Assembly (NCBI GenBank): GCA_947588865.1
Contig: CANPYQ010000023.1
Location: forward strand, 1 to 15,841
DNA length: 15,841 bases
Direction: 5' to 3'
Source of the DNA: an uncultured Bacilli bacterium
Lineage (GTDB): Bacteria; Bacillota_I; Bacilli_A; RF39; UBA660
Numbering within the stretch: the stretch's first letter is position 1; each line of letters starts with the position of its first letter. The notes beneath the pieces are model-generated. The model did not search any database, was not told the origin of the DNA, and was given only the letters and a program-made list of their open reading frames with translations. This document shows positions 6,782-13,434 of the stretch, piece after piece. A program made the translations under genes and the position numbers.

Positions 6782-7354
6782 ATGAGAAAAAATATTAAAA
6801 CTACAGAGGCAATATTTCCTATGCCAGTACTTATGGTTGCTACTTATAATGAAGATGGAAGTGTAGATGTTATGAATGCAGCATGGGGTATGATGATAGA
6901 TAGAGATATAATTGCTCTTAATTTAACTGAAACACATAAAACAGTAAAAAATATAAAAAATAGAGGTGCATTTACAGTAAGTATAGCTGATGCTAATCAT
7001 GTAAAAGAAGCTGATTATTTTGGGTTAGTATCAGGTAATAATACAGAAGATAAATTTAAAAACAGTAATCTTACTACAGTTAAATCAGAATATGTTGACG
7101 CACCAATTATTAATGAATTTAAAGTATGTATGGAATGTGAATTTATTGAATATCAAAATGGAGAATATGGAGCAGGAGTGATTGGTAAGATTGTTAATGT
7201 ATCTGCAATAGAAAGTGTAATAGATAATGATAATGTAAATATAGAAAAATTAGAAGCTATTGCTTTTGATCCATATACAAAAGGATATTATAAAGTAAGT
7301 AATAGAGTAGGCAATGCTTTTAGTGATGGATTAGATATAAAAAATAAGAGGTAA
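6782..7354 (+). CDS. Flavin reductase family protein (FMN-binding split barrel)
   Basis: A 190-residue flavoprotein of the flavin reductase / FMN-binding split-barrel group. The opening (PMPVLMVATYNEDGSVDVMNAAWG), the DRDIIALNLTETHKTVKNIK segment, the AFTVSIADANHVKEADYFG stretch and the later CMECEFIEY strand are characteristic of the group. The family binds FMN and passes electrons from NAD(P)H or a partner flavoprotein to flavin or other acceptors. GAAAGGTGG precedes ATG 6782. The gene lies two bases before a flavodoxin gene whose ribosome binding site is in the end of this gene, so the pair is an operon, probably a reductase and its carrier. The flavodoxin is frameshifted here, which may leave this protein without its local partner. 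Physiological substrate unknown. Confidence 0.9.
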   Translation: MRKNIKTTEAIFPMPVLMVATYNEDGSVDVMNAAWGMMIDRDIIALNLTETHKTVKNIKNRGAFTVSIADANHVKEADYFGLVSGNNTEDKFKNSNLTTVKSEYVDAPIINEFKVCMECEFIEYQNGEYGAGVIGKIVNVSAIESVIDNDNVNIEKLEAIAFDPYTKGYYKVSNRVGNAFSDGLDIKNKR

Positions 7355-7356
7355 TT

Positions 7357-7853
7357 ATGAAGAGTTTGATAATTTATTTTAGTAGAGCAGATGAAAATTA
7401 TTCTGTTGGATATATTGAAAAAGGAAATACTGAAGTAATTGCTGAATATATTAAAGAGTTTACTTTATCAGATATGATTAAAATAGAGCCACTTAACCCA
7501 ATTCAAAAGATTATAACACTTGCATTAACGAAGCTAAAATGCGTCAAGAGATGCATAATGCACCTATTTTAAATAAAGAAATTGATATATCAAGTTATGA
7601 TGTTATTTATGTAGGAACGCCAGTATATTGGGGATATATGCCGGAAGAGTTAGTAACAGCACTAAAGTTATTAGATTTTAAAAATAAGATTGTTAGAATT
7701 TTTGTAACACACGAAGGATCGGGACTTGCACATATAAAGGATCAAATAGAAAGTGTGTGCAAAAACATAGTAGTTAAAGATACATTAGTTATTAAAGGAT
7801 CACAAGTAAATTTTTCTAAAGATGAAGTAGAAAAATGGGTAAAGGAAGTTTAA
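7357..7853 (+). pseudogene. Flavodoxin gene interrupted by a single-base frameshift
   Basis: The first part (7357-7500) encodes MKSLIIYFSRADENYSVGYI...GNTEVIAEYI...IKIEPLNP, the start of a long-type flavodoxin with its FMN phosphate-binding loop (GNTE). At 7500/7501 one base is missing: the codon after Pro reads only AT where TAT (Tyr) is expected. From 7503 the frame resumes as SKDYNTCINEAKMRQEMHNA...SSYDVIYVGTPVYWGYMPEE, clearly the same protein, and runs to the stop at 7853. No other lesion is present, so an intact version would be about 165 residues. Such flavodoxins carry electrons between redox enzymes; the adjacent flavin reductase is the likely partner. The site is not in a homopolymer. 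A real recent mutation and an assembly or sequencing error are both possible. Confidence 0.9.
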
Positions 7854-7867
7854 AAAATTTTTAAACT

Positions 7868-7988
7868 ACTATTTCATACATAAAAACAACTATTTCATAC
7901 AAAACACATTGAAATAATTTAACTTTAATAGTATTTTAATCATAATTTTTATGTTTGTTTGAAATATGCAAAGAAAATGTGTTACAAT
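7868..7988 (+). promoter_or_regulatory. Promoter region of the kinase/Ham1/glycosylase operon, with direct repeats
   Basis: The 212-bp gap before the 632-residue gene holds a promoter: TTGAAA (7959-7964), 18-bp spacer, and extended -10 TGTTACAAT (7980-7988), giving a start near 7995. Upstream are two identical 13-mers ACTATTTCATACA at 7868-7880 and 7889-7901, exactly 21 bp apart (two helical turns). TTGAAATAAT occurs at 7909-7918 and again at 7993-8002, 84 bp apart. ATTTCA and TGAAAT are reverse complements, so the region is a cluster of one short motif in both orientations, as expected for cooperative operator binding. Confidence 0.55.
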
Positions 7989-7992
7989 GTGG

Positions 7993-8014
7993 TTGAAATA
8001 ATAAGTTATTTCAA
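7993..8014 (+). promoter_or_regulatory. Perfect inverted repeat at the transcription start of the three-gene operon
   Basis: TTGAAATAA (7993-8001), spacer TAAG, TTATTTCAA (8006-8014). The palindrome covers the predicted start site and would also form a 9-bp hairpin at the extreme 5' end of the mRNA. It can serve as a repressor operator or as an mRNA-stabilising 5' hairpin. It lacks a following T-tract, so it is not a terminator. Confidence 0.55.
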
Positions 8015-8065
8015 ATTGTATTTTTACAAATATATAAAAATTATTAAGTGAAGTGAGTTGTTCTT

Positions 8066-9964
8066 ATGAAAAATATTTTTATTGTAGGTCCAGTCGCCTC
8101 TGGTAAAAATACATTATTAGAAAATATTGTTAAAGATAATGATGATATAATATTTTTAGACACTGGCAGAATTTTTAGATTTATTTCATATGAAATTTAT
8201 AATGAAATTAAAGACGATATAGATATTGACAAGATCCTTAACAATGATAAAGAAGAAACAGAAAAAATATATCAAAGACTTTTTCATTTGACTAAATTTA
8301 TAACTTCAAAATTAGGCCAATTGAGTTATAATAAAGATAGAATGTTTGTAAATAATACTGAGATAGATATGTCGAAATTTTATCAAAAAAATGTCAATGC
8401 ACTACTTCCTATTATATCAAAAATATCAATTATAAGAGGAAAAATTATTCAATTTATAAATTCTAATATAGCAAATTCGAATAAATCTATTGTTATGACT
8501 GGCCATAACATCAAAGAAATAGATACAACAAAATTTTGTGTTGTTTATTTAGATATTGATGAAAAGGATAGTACTTATAGATTATATAACCGTAATATTG
8601 AATCATATAAAAATATATTAGAGGCGTATGATGAAATACTTAAAAGAAATTTAAATGATGGAATTAAAGAAACAAAACATATATTATCATATTTATATGA
8701 TTATATTTACATAAATACTACAGGAAAGAGTGAACAAGAAATATATTATGAATTTTTAAAAAAATATTCTGAAAATACAAGAAAAAATAATATATTTTTA
8801 GAATTACAAAATAATTCCATTCCTAGAAATGATTTTAAATGGTTATCTAATGCTTTATTAGATCCTATTAAATCATTATTGGAAACATTGACAGGTCCAA
8901 TTGTTGCTAAGTATCCATTTATAAATAAAAATGATTTAGTATACCAAACTTTGATATTTATTACTTCTCATAAAATAGAGGAATTATATAAATTTAATGA
9001 TATAGAGTATTTAAAAAAAGTAGAATCTTCAATAACATTAAGAACAGAGAATTTATTAGATGATTTTATGAATAAAGTTGAAAATGGGAAGATAACTATA
9101 AATATTAAACTTTTAGACAAAGATTTAAATTACATGGTCTCAAAGCTATGTAATTTATACAGTGATGAGAAAGTTAAAAAAGTTATGATAAATTATAATT
9201 CTGGAGAAAAAACAACTAATCTAATTTCTAAAGATGGCTTTTTAATTAAAAATCAAAATGGTATAGATGATAATTCTGAAAATAATATAACTTTTAGAAT
9301 TATTGACAAATATATGAGTAATTTTATATCGAAATATTGTCATTATCTGCATTCACCACGAGATGATGAATTAATTGCATATGGTGCATTTATAGGAAAT
9401 GATAAATACCCTATTGCATATGTGTCATTTTCAAAACAAGATAGAGATTATAAAAAACAATTATTGTTTAATTTAGGGATAGAACCACAAAACAGCATAG
9501 AAATGACTAGAGCTTGGAGTTCTAATTCTGCTCCTCAAAATATAATGAGTTCATTATTTCAATTTTCAATAAATGATATTTCTAATAAATGGAAAAAAGA
9601 TTGTAAACTTGGAATAACGGATAAATATTTACAGGCAATAACAACTGCTATAAATCCTAATTTAGGATTTAAGGCATCATCATTTTTAGGATGTAATTTT
9701 ATACCAATTGCATTAAGACCTGCAAAATTCACTTTTGAGTTAAAAAATGATAATATAGAATATAAAACTAGAAGAAAAATAGAATCTTCTATAGAAAATA
9801 GTTCATTTTATTTTGAAAATAGAATGACTATTCTTCCATTAAATGAATTGATTTTGTGTTTAGATAAACATATACTTGAAAAGATTAAAAATAGCAATAT
9901 TTTATTAATTGACAAAAATGATTACGAAAATGTTTTAACTGGTAAGATTTTAATAAAAAGATAA
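8066..9964 (+). CDS. Cytidylate-kinase-like P-loop domain fused to a GNAT/Mom-like acyltransferase-type domain
   Basis: A 632-residue two-domain protein. Residues 1-240 resemble cytidylate kinase: a P-loop GPVASGKNT (8-16, with Asn where Ser/Thr usually follows Lys), FLDTGRIFRF (30-39, compare YLDTGAMYRA in Cmk), and a late block, EILKRNLNDGIKE then DYIYINTTGKSEQEI, that mirrors Cmk's RDxxD...R and IDTTxLSxEEV. This suggests phosphorylation of a nucleoside monophosphate or analogue. A helical linker follows (about 245-400). The C-terminal part has CHYLHSP (425-431), YGAFIGNDKYPIAYVSFS, then EMTRAWSSNSAP (479-490) and NPNLGFKASSF. This order of elements resembles Mom-type GNAT enzymes that acylate adenine in phage Mu DNA. 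The kinase-like call is fairly firm; the Mom-like call is inference from memory of the family. First gene of an operon; weak GAAGTGAG ribosome binding site. Confidence 0.7.
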   Translation: MKNIFIVGPVASGKNTLLENIVKDNDDIIFLDTGRIFRFISYEIYNEIKDDIDIDKILNNDKEETEKIYQRLFHLTKFITSKLGQLSYNKDRMFVNNTEIDMSKFYQKNVNALLPIISKISIIRGKIIQFINSNIANSNKSIVMTGHNIKEIDTTKFCVVYLDIDEKDSTYRLYNRNIESYKNILEAYDEILKRNLNDGIKETKHILSYLYDYIYINTTGKSEQEIYYEFLKKYSENTRKNNIFLELQNNSIPRNDFKWLSNALLDPIKSLLETLTGPIVAKYPFINKNDLVYQTLIFITSHKIEELYKFNDIEYLKKVESSITLRTENLLDDFMNKVENGKITINIKLLDKDLNYMVSKLCNLYSDEKVKKVMINYNSGEKTTNLISKDGFLIKNQNGIDDNSENNITFRIIDKYMSNFISKYCHYLHSPRDDELIAYGAFIGNDKYPIAYVSFSKQDRDYKKQLLFNLGIEPQNSIEMTRAWSSNSAPQNIMSSLFQFSINDISNKWKKDCKLGITDKYLQAITTAINPNLGFKASSFLGCNFIPIALRPAKFTFELKNDNIEYKTRRKIESSIENSSFYFENRMTILPLNELILCLDKHILEKIKNSNILLIDKNDYENVLTGKILIKR

Positions 9965-9974
9965 GGAGTAAAAA

Positions 9975-10559
9975 ATGAAAACTATATTAATTGCTACAAG
10001 AAACAGAGATAAGTTTAAAATAATATCAAAATTATTGTCAACTAAATTATTTAAAGGATATACTTTTTGTTCTTTGAATGAAATAGATGAAAAAATTATA
10101 GATAAAGAAGAGATAGGTGATGTTTTAAATAGATCTTTGCAAAAAGCACAGAATGTATATTCAAGTGTAAATAAAAATAAATTTGATTTTATAATTGGAA
10201 TTGATGATGGAATAAAAATTAAAGGTTCAATAATAGAAAATGTTAAGGATTATATAAAACCGATTATTAATGATGAATACTTGCAAAAAAATGAAATTGT
10301 ATATATTGTTAGGGCATATACATTTATAGATAAAAAGGGTAGTATTAAATCTATACTTACTGAAATACCTTTCAAATATAAAAAAATTGAGCATAATTTT
10401 ATAATTGAAAATAATTCTTATCCTTTGAGTTATGTATTAATGCCAATAAATTCAAATAAAACAGTTATTGAACAAACCGATGATGAATCAAATGATTATT
10501 ATTTAAAATATTCCAATAATAAATTTGAAGAGGTAAAAAATTTTTTCTATGATAAATAA
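9975..10559 (+). CDS. Divergent Ham1/RdgB-type (ITPase superfamily) nucleoside triphosphate pyrophosphatase
   Basis: A 194-residue protein, usual length for the Ham1 family, whose members hydrolyse non-canonical nucleoside triphosphates such as (d)ITP and XTP to monophosphates, keeping damaged or modified bases out of nucleic acids. The N-terminus ILIATRNRDKFKIISKLL (4-21) matches the family ATxNxxKxxEI pattern. GIDDGIKIKG with Asp77 and Asp78 matches the ADDSGLxVD active-site strand. SYPLSYVLMP, then KTVIEQTDDESNDYYLKYS, corresponds in position to FGYDPxF...KTxAExxxxxKNxxSHR, but several residues, including the SHR His/Arg, are replaced. The enzyme may therefore act on an unusual nucleotide. 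It starts 10 bp after the kinase-acyltransferase gene behind AAGGAG and overlaps the glycosylase gene by 11 bp. Family likely; substrate unknown. Confidence 0.75.
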   Translation: MKTILIATRNRDKFKIISKLLSTKLFKGYTFCSLNEIDEKIIDKEEIGDVLNRSLQKAQNVYSSVNKNKFDFIIGIDDGIKIKGSIIENVKDYIKPIINDEYLQKNEIVYIVRAYTFIDKKGSIKSILTEIPFKYKKIEHNFIIENNSYPLSYVLMPINSNKTVIEQTDDESNDYYLKYSNNKFEEVKNFFYDK

Positions 10560-11346
10560 TGATATAGATGCATTAGAAATTATAATATATAGATTAAATC
10601 AAAATGATATAAATAGAATTGAACATGAAATACTATCAAACATAAAAGAATTGATGATTGACTACTCGTTTGTTGATAATCAAACTTATCCTAGACCATC
10701 GCATCCAAATATATTAAAAAGAAAAGATGCATATTTTACTTTGATTGCTATACTTTTATCTTTGCGTACTACATTAGAAAATGAAATTAAAGCAGTTAAT
10801 AACTTTATTGAAAAATATAAATCAATAGATGATGTAATAAATTGTAATAAAAATGAGCTGATTCAAACGATTAATTGCGCTGGAATGCCCATAAAAAAAG
10901 CTAAAGCTATTCTAGATGTTTCAAATTATATTTTGAAAGAATATAATGGAGATATTAACAACATAAACGTGGGGAGTATAGATGAAATTAGAGATAAATT
11001 AATGCAGTTGCCTGGAATAGGGGAAAAGAGTGCGGACTGTATGTTAGAACTTGCATTTAATTTACCTAGTATAGTTATAGATATAAATGTATTTAGAGTA
11101 ATATCAAGATTTTATTATGATGAAGATATGAATTTTAATAAAAAAACTGATGTTTTAAAGATTAAAAAATTTTTAGAGGATAATATTATAAAAGATTATA
11201 AAATATATCAGATAGTCCATACAATAATGTTGTTGCATGGAAAAAACATTTGTAAATCAAAACCTAGCTGTGATATCTGTAAAATAAATTCTAATTGTAA
11301 GTATTTTAAAAATAATAATATGTATAATCAATTAAAACTTTTTTAA
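10549..11346 (+). CDS. Endonuclease III-type (HhH-GPD) DNA glycosylase with 4Fe-4S cluster
   Basis: A 265-residue member of the helix-hairpin-helix DNA glycosylase superfamily, about 50 residues longer at the N-terminus than E. coli Nth (211). The hairpin LPGIGEKSADCMLELAF carries the catalytic Lys160 and is followed by SIVIDINVFRVISRF with Asp178. The Lys-Asp spacing of 18 equals Nth Lys120/Asp138, so both glycosylase and AP-lyase chemistry look possible. Near the C-terminus, Cys235-x5-Cys241-x2-Cys244-x5-Cys250 is an iron-sulfur loop one residue shorter than the classic C-x6-C-x2-C-x5-C. The gene overlaps the Ham1-like gene by 11 bp and lacks its own well-spaced ribosome binding site, implying coupled translation. 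It could be an ordinary Nth, but its neighbours and the changed ID-INV (usually VDTHV) hint at a specialised base substrate. Confidence 0.88.
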   Translation: MINNDIDALEIIIYRLNQNDINRIEHEILSNIKELMIDYSFVDNQTYPRPSHPNILKRKDAYFTLIAILLSLRTTLENEIKAVNNFIEKYKSIDDVINCNKNELIQTINCAGMPIKKAKAILDVSNYILKEYNGDINNINVGSIDEIRDKLMQLPGIGEKSADCMLELAFNLPSIVIDINVFRVISRFYYDEDMNFNKKTDVLKIKKFLEDNIIKDYKIYQIVHTIMLLHGKNICKSKPSCDICKINSNCKYFKNNNMYNQLKLF

Positions 11347-11366
11347 ATTATAAATTTAAAATTTTT
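11341..11366 (+). terminator. Possible intrinsic terminator after the glycosylase gene
   Basis: TTTTAAAT (11341-11348) pairs with ATTTAAAA (11354-11361), followed by TTTTT. It overlaps the stop codon. The stem is all A-T, so this is a weak candidate in a very AT-rich sequence. Confidence 0.35.
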
Positions 11367-11389
11367 ATTGAGTAACTAAAAATGAATAA

Positions 11390-11460
11390 AAAATGTGTTA
11401 CAATTATTTTGTAATAAAGATGAACTTGACATTGACAATTAGTACATAAAGTGATAACAT
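11390..11460 (+). promoter_or_regulatory. Tandem promoters of the AMP-forming ligase gene
   Basis: Upstream promoter: extended -10 TGTTACAAT (11396-11404) inside AAAATGTGTTACAAT (11390-11404), identical over 15 bp to 7974-7988 before the kinase/Ham1/glycosylase operon. Downstream promoter: a doubled -35, TTGACATTGACA (11426-11437); the second hexamer is 17 bp from TAACAT (11455-11460). TTACAA-TTATT-TTGTAA (from 11398) is a small inverted repeat at the first -10. Confidence 0.55.
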
Positions 11461-11486
11461 AAAAACAATTTTGAATGGGGGATATT

Positions 11487-13379
11487 ATGAATGATAAAAC
11501 TAAAAAAGCATTAAATAAAATTGAAAGTAATTATAATACATCATTATTTGCAGAAATTTTTAAGAGAAGAGAAAAAGATTATGATAAAGTTGCACTATTT
11601 TATAGAGGTAGAAAAATAAAATATGGACAACTTAAAGAAGAAGTAATGGAATATGCTCATCTGTTAAAAAATTATGGAATAAATAAAGGTGATGAAATTC
11701 CAATTTGTATGTCAAATTGCCCAGAATTTGTGTACTTGCTTGGAGCTATTAGTATTATTGGTGCAAAAGCAAATATATTTGGGGCAGATTTTGATAAAGA
11801 TTATATAATAAAAATAATTAAAGGATGTAACTCTAAAATAATTTTTGCTACGGATGATTTGTATGAAAAAATAAGTGATTCTGTTGATAAAACTGATGTT
11901 AAGGATAAAGTTGTTATTTCATTAACTGATTCTTTAAAAAATGGTATAAATCCTTATGCTGAATTAGATGATGAATGGAAAGAATTGAAAAACAATATAT
12001 CAGATATTAAGAAAAACGATGAAAACATTTTATCTATTGACGAGTTTTTTAAACTATATAGTGGTATTAAGGATAATCCTTATTACATAGATTCTAAAAT
12101 CGAAAATAATTCTACACTAGATGATATATTTACTATAACATATTCAAGTGGTTCTACAAATTCTTCTTGTCCAAAAGCTATAATGCATAATGTTAGGAGT
12201 TATATAGTAATGGGAATATTTCATGATTCAGATTTATCTGGTGTTCCATCAATGGCTAATTTAAGGGTGATGGCGCATATTCCTACACATTCAAATACTA
12301 ATATAATGTCTTGTATTACAGATTGTTTAATGCAAGGTTCAGAAATTGCACTTGAACCTATATATAATGAAGACCATTTTGTAAATTCGTTATTAATTAA
12401 CAAGCCAAGTTTTATAACTGCAACAAGAAGTTTCTGGATTAAAGCTGCCAAAACAATATTTAATAATCCTAATTATAAAAATGTTAAAATGCCATTTCTT
12501 TTAGTTCCTATGTCTGTTGGAGAACCATTGTCTCCTGGAGAAGAAAAATATTGTAATAAATTTATTAGAAAAGTACAAATGGGAAAAGAAAAAACTCATT
12601 TGCCATTGTCTCCTATAACAATGTCTATTGCAGGTGGAGATTGTGAACACGGAGGATTATTTTTCCTTTTGTTTAGGTCATTACAAAGTAAAAAGCTTCA
12701 ACATTTATTGAATAATAGAGAATGTGGGCTAAGAACTTATGATATGGCCGATGTTCAAGTGTTAAATGGCAAAGGTGAAATTTGTAATGTTAATGAAATA
12801 GGAAGAATAACAGCTAATTCTCCTTGCACAATGGTTGGCTATAAAGATAACGAAGAAGCTACAGAAAAATTTTTTATAAAAGATTCTAATGGAGTAAAAC
12901 GAGCTGATTGTAATGTGTATGGATATATAGATGAATGTTCAGGTATTCATATAAAAGGAAGAATAAATGAAAATGATATTATACCTCCGTTTGAAATAGC
13001 AGATGAAGTTTTGAAAGATACAAAAAATGTCATGTCTTGTGAAGTTGTAAATGTTGATGACAATTATGTAATACATTTTGAAACAATACCTAATATAAAA
13101 ATTAATTTATATAAAATCATTTGTTCAATTCATGAGCGTTGTTCAAAAAAATTTGGTGAAGATATAGTTTCAAAATTTGTATATAGATATAGAAATAATT
13201 TTGAATCTTTCCCATTAACAGGATGTGGGAAACGAAATAATAAGAGTTTAATTAATGAGGGTATAATAGATGATTGTATAAAAGTATTAGGCAACAAAGA
13301 TAATAGACAATTAATGTTATGGAAAGAGTTTAAGACTAATTCTAAAAATACTCATTATCAAAAAGTTATAAAAAAATAA
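11487..13379 (+). CDS. ANL-superfamily AMP-forming ligase (acyl-CoA synthetase-like)
   Basis: A 630-residue adenylating enzyme, which activates a carboxylate with ATP to an acyl-AMP and usually passes it to CoA, a carrier protein or an amine. The ATP loop is YSSGSTNSSCPKAIMH (from Tyr219), two residues longer than the usual YTSGSTGxPK. Further motifs are VGYKDNEEATEKFF, the YGYIDECSGIHIKGRINE hinge region, and FPLTGCGKR with the C-terminal catalytic Lys582. The two-subdomain layout is complete. I chose ATG 11487 because GGGGGAT lies just before it; an in-frame ATG at 11475 has no ribosome binding site. It shares a 15-bp promoter segment with the upstream operon and could supply an activated acyl group to the acyltransferase-like protein there, but this is inference. 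Acyl substrate unknown. Confidence 0.88.
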   Translation: MNDKTKKALNKIESNYNTSLFAEIFKRREKDYDKVALFYRGRKIKYGQLKEEVMEYAHLLKNYGINKGDEIPICMSNCPEFVYLLGAISIIGAKANIFGADFDKDYIIKIIKGCNSKIIFATDDLYEKISDSVDKTDVKDKVVISLTDSLKNGINPYAELDDEWKELKNNISDIKKNDENILSIDEFFKLYSGIKDNPYYIDSKIENNSTLDDIFTITYSSGSTNSSCPKAIMHNVRSYIVMGIFHDSDLSGVPSMANLRVMAHIPTHSNTNIMSCITDCLMQGSEIALEPIYNEDHFVNSLLINKPSFITATRSFWIKAAKTIFNNPNYKNVKMPFLLVPMSVGEPLSPGEEKYCNKFIRKVQMGKEKTHLPLSPITMSIAGGDCEHGGLFFLLFRSLQSKKLQHLLNNRECGLRTYDMADVQVLNGKGEICNVNEIGRITANSPCTMVGYKDNEEATEKFFIKDSNGVKRADCNVYGYIDECSGIHIKGRINENDIIPPFEIADEVLKDTKNVMSCEVVNVDDNYVIHFETIPNIKINLYKIICSIHERCSKKFGEDIVSKFVYRYRNNFESFPLTGCGKRNNKSLINEGIIDDCIKVLGNKDNRQLMLWKEFKTNSKNTHYQKVIKK

Positions 13380-13400
13380 TTAAAATTATAACTTTTTTTA
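13360..13400 (+). terminator. Intrinsic terminator of the AMP-forming ligase gene
   Basis: AAAAAGTTATAA (13360-13371) pairs perfectly over 12 bp with TTATAACTTTTT (13386-13397), continuing into the T-tract. The 5' arm lies inside the last codons of the gene and the stop codon is in the loop. Confidence 0.6.
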
Positions 13401-13406
13401 ATATTA

Positions 13407-13415
13407 TGCTATAAT
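13407..13415 (+). promoter_or_regulatory. Extended -10 promoter of the hybrid histidine kinase gene
   Basis: TGCTATAAT (TGnTATAAT) lies 19 bp before ATG 13435, directly after the preceding terminator. No convincing -35 is present, as is usual for strong extended -10 elements. Confidence 0.6.
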
Positions 13416-13434
13416 TAGTATAGTAGGTGATTTG

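Noticed and set aside
7500..7510. Programmed ribosomal frameshift in the flavodoxin gene
   Set aside because: No slippery heptamer, no stimulatory hairpin, and flavodoxins are not known to be made this way; a deletion explains it.
7848..7866. Terminator GTTTAAAAA-A-TTTTTAAAC after the flavodoxin gene
   Set aside because: It is a palindrome with essentially no loop and no separate T-tract, of a kind expected by chance in sequence this AT-rich.
7868..7901. CRISPR array start (two direct repeats)
   Set aside because: Only two 13-bp copies with an 8-bp gap; far too short for repeats and spacers, and no cas genes nearby.
11475..11486. ATG 11475 as start of the AMP-forming ligase
   Set aside because: No ribosome binding site precedes it, while GGGGGAT lies between it and ATG 11487 at the right distance for the latter.
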